This document shows, in pieces, positions 24,419 to 33,003 of a DNA stretch of 64,000 nt. Positions within the stretch are counted from its first letter, which is position 1. Each line of letters begins with the position of its first letter. Both the position numbers and the translations under genes were made by a program. The stretch is from Nocardia asteroides. GTDB taxonomy: Bacteria > Actinomycetota > Actinomycetes > Mycobacteriales > Mycobacteriaceae. The stretch spans positions 3,400,001-3,464,000 of the forward strand of contig NZ_LR134352.1 in the NCBI RefSeq assembly GCF_900637185.1. The letters are read 5' to 3'. The notes under the pieces were generated by a model. That model saw only the letters and a program-made list of their open reading frames with translations, searched no databases and was not told the DNA's origin.

Positions 24419-26089
24419 TCAGACGGTGTCGGCGGCGGTGCGGCCGGCGGCGCGGCCGGAGAAGATGCAGCCGCCGAGGAAAGTGCCCTCCAGGGAGTTG
24501 TAGCCGTGCACGCCACCGCCGCCGAAGCCCGCCGCCTCACCGGCCGCGAACAGGCCGGGGATCGGCGCGCCGCTCGCGTCGAGGGCACGCGAGCCAAGGT
24601 CGGTCTGGATGCCGCCGAGGGTCTTGCGGGTCAGCACATGCAGTTTCACGCCGATCAGCGGTCCGGCGGCGGGATCGAGGACGCGGTGCGGGGCCGTGGT
24701 GCGCATGAGGCGGTCGCCCAGGTAGCGGCGGGAGTTGTGGATGCCCTGGAGCTGGGCGTCCTTGCTGTAGGGGTTGTCCACCTGCAGGTCACGGGCCTCG
24801 ATCTGCGCGCGGATGCTCGCCGGGTCCAGCAGCGGCCGGTCGGTCAGGCCGTTCATCTTCGCGACGAGGTCGTCCAGGGTGTCGGCGACGACGAAGTCGG
24901 CACCGTGCTGTTTGAACGCCTCCACCGGGCCCGGCGCCTTCTTGCTCAGCACCCGTTCCTTCACGATGGCCTTGCGGTTGCGGGCGGTGATGTCGGGATT
25001 CTGTTCCGAACCCGACAGCGCGAATTCCTTGGCGATGACGCGCTGGGTGGTGATGAACCAGGAATGGTCGTGCGGCACTAGGTCGGGGGTGGTGCGCAGG
25101 TGGCGCAGAGTGCCCAGGGTGTCGTATCCGGGCAGGTAGGGGGCGGGCAGGCGGCGGCCGAGGGCGTCGAACCACAGCGAGGACGGGCCGGGCAGGATCC
25201 GGATGGCGTGGCCGGGCCAGACCGGGTTCCAGTTCTGGATGCCCTCGGTGTAGTGCCACATGCGGTCGCGGTTGACCAGGCGGACACCGGCGTCGGCGGC
25301 GATGTCGAGCATGCGGCCGTCGACATAGGCGGGCACGCCGGTGATCATGGTCGCCGGGGGCGTGCCCATGCGTTCGGGCCAATGCCTGCGGACGATGTCG
25401 TGGTTGCCGCCGATGCCGCCGGTGGCCAGCACCACGGCGGCGGCGGAGAACTCGAACTCGCCGGTGACATCGCGGTTGGACGGTGCGCCGCGCTCGGCGT
25501 CGTCGTCGGCCAGTATCGCGCCCCGGATACCGGTGACGGCGCCGTCGGTGAAGACCAGCTCGTCGACGCGGTGCCGGTGGCGGAAGGTCACCAGGCCGCG
25601 GTCGGCGGCGCGCAGGGCCGAATCGGTGAACGGGCCGACCACGCCGGTGCCGGTGCCCCAGGCGATGTGGAATCGGGGCACCGAATTGCCGTGCCCGTCG
25701 GCGCGCAGATCGCCGCGTTCGGCCCACCCCACCGAGGGCAGGAAGCTGATCCCGTGCTCGGTCAGATACGAGCGCTTCTCGCCCGCGGCGAACTCGACGT
25801 AGGCGCGGGCCCAGCGCTGGGCCCAGCTGTCCTCGTCGGCGAGCCGGTCGAAGCCCGCGCTGCCGGTCCAGTCGCTCCAGGCCAGGTCGAACGAATCGTG
25901 GACGCCGAGGCGGCGCTGCTCGGGGCTGTCGACGAGGAAGAGCCCACCGAAGGACCAGAACGCCTGCCCACCGAGGTTGGCGGCGTTCTCCTGGTCGACG
26001 ACGAGCACGCGCTTGCCCCGGCTGGTCAGCTCGTGCGTGGCGACCAGACCGGCCAGGCCCGCGCCCACCACGATGACATCGGCATCCAT
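24419..26089 (-). CDS. KstD-like FAD-binding dehydrogenase
   Basis: A 556-residue FAD dehydrogenase related to 3-ketosteroid delta-1-dehydrogenase and fumarate reductase flavoproteins. DVIVVGAGLAGLVATHELTSRG (about residues 4-25) starts the FAD domain; LGGQAFWSFGGLFLVDSPEQ, VVLATGGIGGNHD and the C-terminal LFAAGEAAGFGGGGVHGYNSLEG complete it. The exact match is to the actinobacterial FAD-binding dehydrogenase of Rv0785 type rather than a proven KstD, so the substrate is open. ATG 26089 lies 8 bases after GTGGAGG. Divergent from a TetR gene that probably controls it. Confidence 0.85.
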   Translation of the reverse strand: MDADVIVVGAGLAGLVATHELTSRGKRVLVVDQENAANLGGQAFWSFGGLFLVDSPEQRRLGVHDSFDLAWSDWTGSAGFDRLADEDSWAQRWARAYVEFAAGEKRSYLTEHGISFLPSVGWAERGDLRADGHGNSVPRFHIAWGTGTGVVGPFTDSALRAADRGLVTFRHRHRVDELVFTDGAVTGIRGAILADDDAERGAPSNRDVTGEFEFSAAAVVLATGGIGGNHDIVRRHWPERMGTPPATMITGVPAYVDGRMLDIAADAGVRLVNRDRMWHYTEGIQNWNPVWPGHAIRILPGPSSLWFDALGRRLPAPYLPGYDTLGTLRHLRTTPDLVPHDHSWFITTQRVIAKEFALSGSEQNPDITARNRKAIVKERVLSKKAPGPVEAFKQHGADFVVADTLDDLVAKMNGLTDRPLLDPASIRAQIEARDLQVDNPYSKDAQLQGIHNSRRYLGDRLMRTTAPHRVLDPAAGPLIGVKLHVLTRKTLGGIQTDLGSRALDASGAPIPGLFAAGEAAGFGGGGVHGYNSLEGTFLGGCIFSGRAAGRTAADTV

Positions 26090-26122
26090 TCGGACGACCT
26101 CCACTTCCGCTCACGGCAAGAT

Positions 26123-26156
26123 TCGCATTTGCATCGGATACGTTATCGCATCTGAT
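26123..26156. promoter_or_regulatory. Candidate TetR operator between the FAD dehydrogenase and tetR
   Basis: The 88-base divergent region contains a GATA-CGT-TATC palindrome (26137-26147) and direct repeats TCGCATyTG at 26123-26131 and 26146-26154. It is markedly AT-rich against the surroundings. Likely binding site of the adjacent TetR. Confidence 0.4.
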
Positions 26157-26177
26157 TCAGCTGGGTAAGGTGTCTGC

Positions 26178-26810
26178 GTGAACTCGCCCCGGCCCCTCGA
26201 CTCCGCGCCGCCCGCCGCCAAACCGCCGCGCGTCACCCGCAGGCGCGCCGAGACCAGGGCGCGGCTGCTGGACGCGGCCTTCCGGGTGTTCGCCGAGAAG
26301 GGCTTCGGCCTGGTCCGCATCGAGGACGTGTGCGGCGCCGCCGGGTACACGCGCGGCGCGTTCTACTCGCAGTTCGACAGCCTCGAGGAGCTGTTCTTCG
26401 TCCTCTACGATCAGCGCGCCACGCTGATCACCGAGCAGGTCAGGGATGCGCTGGCCACCCTCGACGACCCGTCGGATCTCACCGCCTTCGTCGACCGGCT
26501 CTCGGCCACGTTGCTGCTGGACCGGGACTGGCTGCTGGTCAAGACCGACTTCCTCACCCACGCCGCGCGCAGGCCCGAGATCGCCGCCCGGCTCGTCGCC
26601 CATCGCGCGCAGTTGCGGACCGCGATCGAGCACAAGCTCACCGTCGGCGGATTCGCGCTGCCTCCGCAGCTGGGTTCGATCGGGGAGGCGGCGAAGGCGG
26701 TAGTCGCGGCCTATGACGGCGTCACTGTGCAATTGCTGCTCGACGGCGACCAGGCGGCCGCCCGCGCCTGGCTGGCCCGGCTGGTCCGTCAGCTCGGTGT
26801 GACCGCCTAG
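26178..26810 (+). CDS. TetR-family regulator
   Basis: A 210-residue TetR protein. The HTH (residues about 20-66) reads RRAETRARLLDAAFRVFAEKG, IEDVCGAAGYTRGAFYSQFDSLEELFF, the classic helix pattern. The C-terminal ligand domain is helical. GTG 26178 follows GGTAAGG. It is divergent from the FAD dehydrogenase; with the operator-like repeats between them, repression of that gene and itself is the natural inference. The ligand is unknown. Confidence 0.88.
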   Translation: MNSPRPLDSAPPAAKPPRVTRRRAETRARLLDAAFRVFAEKGFGLVRIEDVCGAAGYTRGAFYSQFDSLEELFFVLYDQRATLITEQVRDALATLDDPSDLTAFVDRLSATLLLDRDWLLVKTDFLTHAARRPEIAARLVAHRAQLRTAIEHKLTVGGFALPPQLGSIGEAAKAVVAAYDGVTVQLLLDGDQAAARAWLARLVRQLGVTA

Positions 26811-26851
26811 ACCGGCCGCGGGTCACGGCGATCCGACGTAGGCTCGGTGAC

Positions 26852-27238
26852 ATGGCTTGCCGGATCACCGAACTCGTCATCGACAGTGCCGATCCCTCAC
26901 GGCTGGCGGACTTCTGGTGTGAGGTCCTGGGCTACGTCGAGGTCGACCGCGACCACGGCGCCGTGGAGATCGGCCCGCCCGGCTCCGCCCCCGGCGGTCC
27001 CCACATCACCCTCCTGTTCGCCCCCAATTCCGATCCCAGACCGGTGAAACTGCGCCTGCACATCGACGTCAACCCCACCGACCGCGACCAGGACGCCGAA
27101 CTCGACCGCCTGCTCGCCGCGGGCGCCCGCCCCGCCGACGTCGGCCAGACCGGCACCGAATCCTGGCACGTCCTCGCCGACCCCGAAGGCAACGAATTCT
27201 GCCTCCTCCGCCGCCGCGTCGAGCCCCTGCCGCGCTGA
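26852..27238 (+). CDS. VOC/glyoxalase-family protein
   Basis: A 128-residue VOC fold: ITELVIDSADPSRLADFWCEVLGY at the N-terminus and WHVLADPEGNEFCLL at the C-terminus are the two half-fold hallmarks (actinobacterial glyoxalase-like subgroup). Members are small metal enzymes or drug-binding proteins. There is no ribosome site; TAGGCT (26839-26844) lies exactly 7 bases before ATG 26852, so the message is probably leaderless. Confidence 0.82.
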   Translation: MACRITELVIDSADPSRLADFWCEVLGYVEVDRDHGAVEIGPPGSAPGGPHITLLFAPNSDPRPVKLRLHIDVNPTDRDQDAELDRLLAAGARPADVGQTGTESWHVLADPEGNEFCLLRRRVEPLPR

Positions 27239-27286
27239 GTGCACGACCGCGACCGAGCGCTGCGCCGCTGATCGGTGCCGATCGGC

Positions 27287-27311
27287 GATTCGGCACCGAT
27301 CGAGCGGGTAC
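27287..27311 (+). promoter_or_regulatory. SigF-type promoter for the SRPBCC gene
   Basis: Plus strand: GATT (27287-27290), 15 bases, GGGTAC (27306-27311); the same boxes as at 12481-12505. It stands 98 bases before ATG 27409. Confidence 0.55.
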
Positions 27312-27408
27312 ACGCGTCGTGACCGACAACGACCGCGGGTGATGGCCGAGCGTGGGAACCGTTCGCCGGCTCTTCGCCCCGACGTCCGCGACATCGGAGG
27401 TGGCTGAC

Positions 27409-27867
27409 ATGGTCCGGGTGACTCACAGCGTCCCCGCCCCGGCGGGCGAGGTGTTCGCCGTGCTCGCCGACGGGTGGTCCTACGCGGGCTGGGTGGTCGG
27501 TGCCTCGCACATTCGTGGCGTCGACGACGGCTGGCCCGCGGTGGGGGCCCGGATCCACCACAGCGTCGGCCCCTGGCCGCTGACCATCCAGGACGTCACC
27601 AAGGTCACCGCCGTCGCCCCGCCGCACCGCTTGGAACTCGACGCCCGCCTCTGGCCGTTCGGCGCCGCCGTCATCGATCTGGAGGTGCGGGCCACCGGGC
27701 CCGCCTCGTGTGAGGTGGTGATGGGCGAACGCGCCGTGCGCGGTCCCGGCAAGCTGCTCCCGCACGCGGTGCAGGCGGCGCTGCTCACGCCCCGCAACCG
27801 GGAATCGCTGAGCCGGCTCGCCGATCTGGCGGTGGGCCGCAAGCACGGCGGGGCACCCCAGGGCTGA
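27409..27867 (+). CDS. SRPBCC-family (START-like) protein
   Basis: A 152-residue polyketide-cyclase/dehydrase-like protein: VTHSVPAPAGEVFAVLADGWSYAGWVVGASHIRGVDDGWPAVGARIHH is the usual START-like opening. Such proteins bind hydrophobic ligands. ATG 27409 lies 8 bases after GGAGG, better than the upstream in-frame ATG/GTG at 27352. A SigF-type promoter precedes it; the LysE-type exporter follows 34 bases later. Confidence 0.8.
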   Translation: MVRVTHSVPAPAGEVFAVLADGWSYAGWVVGASHIRGVDDGWPAVGARIHHSVGPWPLTIQDVTKVTAVAPPHRLELDARLWPFGAAVIDLEVRATGPASCEVVMGERAVRGPGKLLPHAVQAALLTPRNRESLSRLADLAVGRKHGGAPQG

Positions 27868-27901
27868 CACGAGCGGATCCGCGCAGGTCTACCATGGTTC
27901 G

Positions 27902-28525
27902 ATGCTCGCCGCGGTCCTGTCCTTCACCCTCGCCTCGGTGGTGCTCGTGCTGCTGCCGGGCCCGGACACCCTGGTGGTGGTCCGCAGTCTCGTCCGCGGT
28001 GGCCGCGCCGCCGGTATCCGCACCGCCGCGGGCGTGCTGTGCGGGCTCGGTGTCTGGGTGGTCGCCGCGGTGCTCGGCCTGTCGGCGCTGTTGCGGGCCA
28101 GCGAGATCGGCTACGAGGTGCTGAAGATCGTCGGCGCGGCCTACCTGGTGTGGATCGGCGTGCAGTCGCTGCGAGCGCTGCGGCAGCCGGTCGCGGCGGT
28201 GGAACCCGCCGGATCCTCCACCGCGCCGCTGGACCGGATGGGCAGCTTCGGCTCCGGATTCCTCACCGACATCCTGAACCCCAAGATCGGCGTGCTGTTC
28301 GTCAGTTTCCTGCCCGGCTTCGTGCCCGAGGGCTACTCACCGGTGTGGACGACGCTGGGACTGGGGGCGGTCTACATCGCCCTGACCGCGCTCTACTGCG
28401 CGGCGCTGGTGGTGGCGTCCGGCTCGATCTCGGCCTGGATGCAGACCGCCCGCATCCGCCGCCGCATCGACGCGCTCACCGGGCTGGTCCTGGTCGGCTT
28501 CGGCGTGCGGCTGGCGACCGAGTAG
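27902..28525 (+). CDS. LysE/RhtB-family amino acid exporter
   Basis: A 207-residue membrane protein with six helices. VLLPGPDTLVVVRSLVRGGRAAGIRTAAG (residues 16-44) is the LysE/RhtB signature; GFLTDILNPKIGVLFVSFLPGF near 120 is the second conserved block. It should export an amino acid or small amine by proton antiport. TACCAT lies 6 bases before ATG 27902 and no ribosome site is seen, so it may be leaderless. Its last 50 bases overlap the 3' end of a convergent small gene. Confidence 0.85.
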   Translation: MLAAVLSFTLASVVLVLLPGPDTLVVVRSLVRGGRAAGIRTAAGVLCGLGVWVVAAVLGLSALLRASEIGYEVLKIVGAAYLVWIGVQSLRALRQPVAAVEPAGSSTAPLDRMGSFGSGFLTDILNPKIGVLFVSFLPGFVPEGYSPVWTTLGLGAVYIALTALYCAALVVASGSISAWMQTARIRRRIDALTGLVLVGFGVRLATE

Positions 28526-28673
28526 CAGCCGCGCCGTCCGGCGTCGGCGCCGGTGACGGGCGGCGATGCAGTTCGATCCAGTAGACGACCAGCACGACGG
28601 CGTAACCGGCCAGCAGGGCGCCGATGGCCAGCGCCAGCGCCGCGCCGAGCACCGCCAGTACCGTGCCCATCAC
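28476..28673 (-). CDS. Small single-pass membrane protein (65 residues)
   Basis: GTG 28673 overlaps the stop of the upstream gene as GTGA; ATG 28670 is also possible (TGATG). The product has one membrane helix (VLAVLGAALALAIGALLAGYAVVLVVYWI) and a basic tail rich in Arg, Pro and Ala. The tight overlap with the 95-residue gene supports it as real. No family recognised. Confidence 0.5.
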   Translation of the reverse strand: MMGTVLAVLGAALALAIGALLAGYAVVLVVYWIELHRRPSPAPTPDGAAATRSPAARRSRPGPAR

Positions 28674-28957
28674 CAGGGCCTCTTGGAGCGCGTCCGCGCG
28701 CCGGAGCGCTCACGCTGCTCACGCAACCGATCGGTGCGCGCCCGCCGGGCGGCGTCGGCCAGCTCGGTGATGTCGTCCACCAGCGACCGGCCCTCGCCCA
28801 CGATGTCCCGCCCGGACGCGGCCGCCTTCCGGCTGATCTTGCGCCGGCGGACCGCCGTGGCCGCCTTGACCTCCTGGGCGAACTCGCCGGCCGCCCGCAG
28901 GTCCGCCGTGGCGCGATCGACCCACGCGCCGACTACCGTTGACCCCAGCAACTTCAT
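28670..28957 (-). CDS. Small basic helical protein (95 residues)
   Basis: ATG 28957 opens a 95-codon gene. The product is a basic, mostly helical protein (RATADLRAAGEFAQEVKAATAVRRRKISRKAAA) ending in a Lys/Arg-rich tail (RSGARTRSKRPW), with no cysteine or membrane segment. Nucleic acid or membrane surface binding is possible; I do not recognise the family with confidence. It leads a two-gene unit with the overlapping membrane protein, behind a housekeeping-like promoter. Confidence 0.6.
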   Translation of the reverse strand: MKLLGSTVVGAWVDRATADLRAAGEFAQEVKAATAVRRRKISRKAAASGRDIVGEGRSLVDDITELADAARRARTDRLREQRERSGARTRSKRPW

Positions 28958-29009
28958 TGTCGCCACCCCGCCGGTTAATTGAGTGAACAGTTGTGCACTG
29001 ACGTGGTCT

Positions 29010-29038
29010 ACAGTATCCGGTAACGCCGGTACCGGCAA
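29010..29038 (-). promoter_or_regulatory. Candidate housekeeping promoter in gap 28958-29262
   Basis: Minus strand: TTGCCG (29038-29033), 17 bases, TACTGT (29015-29010), about 52 bases before ATG 28957. The rest of this 305-base gap contains no ORF I can support. Confidence 0.3.
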
Positions 29039-29262
29039 CAGTCCTGGTAGGAGCCGCGGCGGCGGTAGGGCGAAAACCGTTCCTCCGCAGGTTACCCGCC
29101 GAAAGCCGCACGTGCCCTGTCGGTTCTGCGTTCCGGGCGGCACGGCCGGAAAAGGCGCGTAGTCGACTACGCGTGAGCTGGTCCGGCGCCGCGACGACGA
29201 TGGGTGGCGTTCACCCATCGCGGCGGTTCCCTCCGGGATCGCCCCCCGCCGAAGGGGTACCC

Positions 29263-30171
29263 ATGACCGCCGGCCAGAACACACAGTCGCAGATCACGCG
29301 GGACCGGTTGCCCGCCGACCGCGCCACCGCGCCGAGGGTCGATGCCCCGGCGGCGGAGGCGATCGTGGCCCGCGGCTACGACCCCGACTTCCTCGGAACC
29401 CGGATCGGCATACCGGAACTCGACGCCGCCGTCGAGACCGACGCCGTCCGCCTCGACGGTTCCCCGAGGATCGACTACACCCACTTCTCGCTGGCGCTGA
29501 GCCGCTCGCGCCGGTTCGCCTTCTGGGTGGCCTGGAACATCGACGGCGCCGCGATGAAGCGCGTCGCCAGGGTCGGTATCGAGTTCGTGAAGGATCCGCG
29601 GCTGCCCGCCGACGCGCAGGTGGGCAACGAGCTGTATCTGCGCAACCGGCTCGACCGCGGGCACCTCGCCCGGCGCGCGGATCTGTTGTGGGGCAGCATG
29701 AGCGAGGCCGAGCAGGCCAATGTCGACTCGTTCTTCTACACCAACATCACCCCGCAGATGGACGACTTCAACCAGAGCAGCCGCCACGGTGTGTGGGGCG
29801 AGCTCGAGAACGCGGTGTTCGCCGACGTCGACATCGACGACCTGAAGGTGAGCGTGTTCGGCGGGCCGGTGTTCCGCGCCGACGACCGCGTGCACCGCGA
29901 CGTCGCCCTGCCCAGGGAGTACTGGAAGGTCATCTGCTACGTCGAGCGAAACCGGCTGAGGGCCAAGGCATTCCTGCTGACCCAGCACGTCGAGCAGCTC
30001 GAGGCGCTCGAACTCGACGAGTTCCGGGTGTTCCAGGTCCCGCTGAGCGACATCGAGGCGCGGGCCCGGCTGCGGTTCCCGGCTCCGTTGCGGGCGGCCG
30101 ACAGCGCCGCGACCACCGAGTCGACCGAACAGTACATTCCCCTGGAAACCACGGCCGACATCACGTGGTGA
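29263..30171 (+). CDS. DNA/RNA non-specific endonuclease (NUC1 family)
   Basis: A 302-residue beta-beta-alpha-metal nuclease. NRLDRGHLARRADLLWG contains the DRGH signature whose histidine is the general base (near residue 133); the metal-binding Asn lies in FFYTNITPQMDDFNQ. The rest matches the NUC1 fold (RIDYTHFSLALSRSRRFAFWVAWNIDG). There is no signal peptide or immunity gene next to it, so it would be cytoplasmic unless exported another way. ATG 29263 follows GAAGGGG. Possible roles are nucleic acid scavenging or programmed degradation. Confidence 0.87.
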   Translation: MTAGQNTQSQITRDRLPADRATAPRVDAPAAEAIVARGYDPDFLGTRIGIPELDAAVETDAVRLDGSPRIDYTHFSLALSRSRRFAFWVAWNIDGAAMKRVARVGIEFVKDPRLPADAQVGNELYLRNRLDRGHLARRADLLWGSMSEAEQANVDSFFYTNITPQMDDFNQSSRHGVWGELENAVFADVDIDDLKVSVFGGPVFRADDRVHRDVALPREYWKVICYVERNRLRAKAFLLTQHVEQLEALELDEFRVFQVPLSDIEARARLRFPAPLRAADSAATTESTEQYIPLETTADITW

Positions 30172-30324
30172 TCCGTTGTGGATTTGTCCGACGATTCGGA
30201 ACGGGGGCCCATGGAAAGGTCAAAACCGCGGGGATAACGGGTTCTAACGGGAGCCGGTCGTGATCTGATCGAGATGTCCCTGATTCAGGGATGTTTCGGA
30301 AATTTCTACCGAGGATGTACCCCT

Positions 30325-30492
30325 ATGAATTCCAGTATCACCCGCCCGCTCGCCGTCGCCCTGTTCGTGTTGTCCGCGGGCGCGGCGAGCGTCGGTACCG
30401 CCACCGCGGCGGCCCCGGCGCCCGTCGCCGGTTCGGTGGAGGTCTGCCTGCCGATCCCGGTCGGCCCGCTCGAGCTGAGCTTCTGTCTGTGA
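30325..30492 (+). CDS. Small exported peptide (55 residues)
   Basis: ATG 30325 (ribosome site GAGGA) encodes a clear signal peptide, basic start then LAVALFVLSAGAASV and an ATA-A cleavage region, followed by a mature piece of about 25-30 residues with two cysteines (EVCLPIPVGPLELSFCL), probably disulphide-linked. An upstream in-frame ATG (30274) would hide the signal and is rejected. A strong hairpin follows. Nocardia-type genomes carry many such short secreted proteins of unknown function. Confidence 0.6.
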   Translation: MNSSITRPLAVALFVLSAGAASVGTATAAAPAPVAGSVEVCLPIPVGPLELSFCL

Positions 30493-30508
30493 CCAGCTGA
30501 GCAGGTAC

Positions 30509-30555
30509 CCGCGGGTGTGGGGTGGCCGTCGAGCCAGGCCGCGTCACACCCGCGG
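30509..30555 (+). terminator. Hairpin terminator after the exported peptide
   Basis: Perfect 11-bp stem (CCGCGGGTGTG, 30509-30519, pairing with 30545-30555) around a 25-base loop that itself holds GGCC repeats. Confidence 0.6.
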
Positions 30556-30693
30556 TGTCCGCCGCGGATTTGTCGGAATCCCCGAAGAATCCCGCGATCC
30601 GTTGCGCTCGGTCACAAGCGAACGTGGGACGGCGATTTGCTGTTCACGGTAAGTTGAGAACTTGCCCGGTGAACTGGGTGGGAAGGATTCATC

Positions 30694-31965
30694 ATGGCTG
30701 TCTCAACATCCATCGCGCCGTTCTTGACCGCTGCGGGACGTCCGGTTTCTACGCCTTTGAAGGATGTGCGGACGATATCCCGCCAGATGGTCGGCCACTT
30801 CATCGAAAACGTCGTGCCGTGCGCGACGTTGCCCGGCGAAGTGCTCGACGGTGACGTCACCACGGTCACCCGCGTGTGCCTGGAACTGACCAGGGGCATG
30901 CTCGACGGCCGCGATCTGCCCGGCCGGCTCGAGCGCATCCAGGCCGCGGCCGCCGACTGGGCGCGCGAGGGCATTCCGATCGACACCATCCACACCGCCG
31001 TGCACGAAGGCTTCAAGCTCGGCTTCGACCTCGTGATCGCCCATGTCACCAGTCACGACCACGACACCGTGGTGGGTGTGGCGCGGCGCCTGACCGAGGT
31101 GCAGAACATGATCACCTCGGCGGTGTCGACCGCCTATGTGCGCGAATTGCGTTCCGTGGTGGGCGAACACCACACCGCCGTACACACCCTCACCTCGGCG
31201 CTGCTGGGCGGGCAGAGCACCTCGACCATGGCCAGGGAGTGCGGGATCGAGATCGCCGAGCGCTACCACGTCATGGCCATCGCGCTGCCGCCGCACACCG
31301 AGGAACACAATCCCGCCCTCGACGGCAATGTCGTGGCCCGCCGCAAGCTGCGCCGCGTGCAGGCCGAACTGGCCAACCGGTGCGTGGGCAAGGTGCTGTC
31401 GCTGCTCAGCGTCGACGGCGGCACCCTGCTGCTGCCGATCGACGAGTTCGCCGACGCCGACCTCGACGACCTGATCGTCGGATTGGCCACGGCCGCACAG
31501 GTTCCGGTGCGCGCGGTGGTCACCGCCGCGACCCCTGCGGAGATCCCGCAGGCCGCCGAACAGGTCCACGAACTGGTCGAGATCGTGGACCGGCTCGGCG
31601 GCGACAGCAAGGTCTACCGCCCGCACGAGCTGGCGCTGGAGTATCAGCTGACCAGGCAGGGCCCGGCCCGCGACTATCTGAGCTCGGTCGTGGACGCCCT
31701 CGAAGCGCATCCGGAACTGCTGCACACGCTCGAGGTGTACATCGCCACCAACCTGCGCCGCACCCAGACGGCCCGGGAACTGTTCATCCACACCAACACC
31801 GTCGACTACCGGCTCAAACGGATCGGCCAGCTCACCGGCTTCGACCTCAACGACGTCACCGGATTGTGTTATCTGCGTGCGGCATTGCTGATCCGCGCCC
31901 ATCGCGGGCGCGGCAGGCAGGAGATCCTGCGCGCGGCCGAGGAGACCAGGTCGCGCGCGGGCTGA
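30694..31965 (+). CDS. PucR-family helix-turn-helix regulator
   Basis: A 423-residue regulator. The N-terminal two-thirds form a sensory region (helical segment with EGIPIDTIHTAVHEGFKLGFDL, then a GGDEF-like CdaR fold); the C-terminal 60 residues (LLHTLEVYIATNLRRTQTARELFIHTNTVDYRLKRIGQLTG) are the PucR HTH. It probably activates a catabolic gene in response to a metabolite. ATG 30694 follows GGGAAGG. Between terminator and start lies AAGTTGAGAACTT (30651-30663), a possible operator. Its target is not evident; the downstream gene is convergent. Confidence 0.85.
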   Translation: MAVSTSIAPFLTAAGRPVSTPLKDVRTISRQMVGHFIENVVPCATLPGEVLDGDVTTVTRVCLELTRGMLDGRDLPGRLERIQAAAADWAREGIPIDTIHTAVHEGFKLGFDLVIAHVTSHDHDTVVGVARRLTEVQNMITSAVSTAYVRELRSVVGEHHTAVHTLTSALLGGQSTSTMARECGIEIAERYHVMAIALPPHTEEHNPALDGNVVARRKLRRVQAELANRCVGKVLSLLSVDGGTLLLPIDEFADADLDDLIVGLATAAQVPVRAVVTAATPAEIPQAAEQVHELVEIVDRLGGDSKVYRPHELALEYQLTRQGPARDYLSSVVDALEAHPELLHTLEVYIATNLRRTQTARELFIHTNTVDYRLKRIGQLTGFDLNDVTGLCYLRAALLIRAHRGRGRQEILRAAEETRSRAG

Positions 31966-31972
31966 CCCGTCG

Positions 31973-32968
31973 TCAGGGGTGCAGATCCGCGGTCGGCGTG
32001 CCACGCAGGACGTCGAACGGCACCGAGGCCTGGTCGTGCACGATCTGCCAGGCGCCGTCGATCTGCCGGAAGCAGAAGGTGACCCGCACCCACATGCCCT
32101 CGGTCTCCTGGCCGGTGTGCAGGACGCCGCCCAGCCGGCCGAAGCAGTGCCCGAAGGCAATGTCGCGTCCCCTGGTGATCGTGAGGTCGCGGACCTCGTA
32201 GCGCACCTCGTCGAAGACGGTGAACACCTTGGCCCAGTTCGCCAGCTTCGCCGCCACGCCCACGTGCTGCAGCGGCGGCTCGACATCGAAGGACACCACG
32301 TCGGTGGCGTAGAGCGGCCGCAACGCGTCGAGATCCTGGGCGTGGATGCCCGCGACGAGCGCGTCGATCGTCCGGCGAATCCCGTCCTGGCCGTTCGGTT
32401 TCCGGTCGTCCGCTCGCAGCGGGGCCAGCGCGCCGCTCCACGCGACCACCTGGTCGAGCAGGGTGTGCAGGGCCGTGGTGTGGTGCTCGGCCGGGGTGAA
32501 CCGGGTGTAGTCGACGAAGTCGGTGAGCACCGAGATGGCCACCTGGGCCCGCACATCGGCCAGGCCGAGCGCACCGCACACGGCCCGCAGCTGCTCGACG
32601 GCGCGGATCCCGCCGCCGGCGCCGTAGGAGACGAAACCCACTGCCTTGTCGGCCCATTCGGCGAACAGGTGATCGATGGCGTTCTTCAGCACGCCGGGCG
32701 CGCCGTGGTTGTATTCCGGCGTCACCACGACGAAACCGTCGAAGCGGGCGATGGTGGCGGCCCAGTCCCTGGTGTGCGGATGCGCGGACGGGCCGAACAT
32801 CGGTGCCACCGCCTCGTCGAGGTGCGGCAGCGGATGGTCGAGCAGGTCGATCAGGGTGAAGTGCGCGTCGCCACGTCCGGCCGCGGTGTCGAGGACCCAG
32901 CGGGCCACCTGCGGGCCGTTGCGCTGGGGGCGGGTGCTGCCGAGGATGATGCCGATGGAAGGTGTCAT
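31973..32968 (-). CDS. NADPH-FMN reductase fused to a SnoaL-like domain
   Basis: A 331-residue two-domain protein. Residues 1-185 are an NADPH-dependent FMN reductase (IIGILGSTRP-type start GIILGSTRPQRNGPQVA, then VVVTPEYNHGAPGVLKNAIDHL and GFVSYGAGGG). Residues about 205-325 are a SnoaL/NTF2-like cone (IDALVAGIHAQDLDALRPLYATDVVSFDVEPP...TFCFRQIDGAWQIVHDQASVPFDV). The fusion of a quinone/FMN reductase with a SnoaL domain is uncommon. No ribosome site precedes ATG 32968, and a predicted ECF41 promoter would start transcription within 2-3 bases of it, so the message is probably leaderless. Likely target of the divergent sigma factor. Confidence 0.85.
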   Translation of the reverse strand: MTPSIGIILGSTRPQRNGPQVARWVLDTAAGRGDAHFTLIDLLDHPLPHLDEAVAPMFGPSAHPHTRDWAATIARFDGFVVVTPEYNHGAPGVLKNAIDHLFAEWADKAVGFVSYGAGGGIRAVEQLRAVCGALGLADVRAQVAISVLTDFVDYTRFTPAEHHTTALHTLLDQVVAWSGALAPLRADDRKPNGQDGIRRTIDALVAGIHAQDLDALRPLYATDVVSFDVEPPLQHVGVAAKLANWAKVFTVFDEVRYEVRDLTITRGRDIAFGHCFGRLGGVLHTGQETEGMWVRVTFCFRQIDGAWQIVHDQASVPFDVLRGTPTADLHP

Positions 32969-32976
32969 GCCGTGGT

Positions 32977-33003
32977 GACGACGCAGCCCGCCGGAACGTC
33001 AGG
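32977..33003 (-). promoter_or_regulatory. Predicted ECF41 promoter for the reductase-SnoaL gene
   Basis: Minus strand: CCTGACG (33003-32997), 16 bases, CGTC (32980-32977), 8 bases before ATG 32968. This is close to the recalled ECF41 target type (TGTCACA-N14-16-CGTC) and is the mirror image of the plus-strand site. Confidence 0.5.

Noticed and set aside
29255..29260. GGGTAC just before the nuclease start
   Set aside because: It touches the ATG and no -35 match lies 15 bases upstream; it is part of the ribosome-site region.
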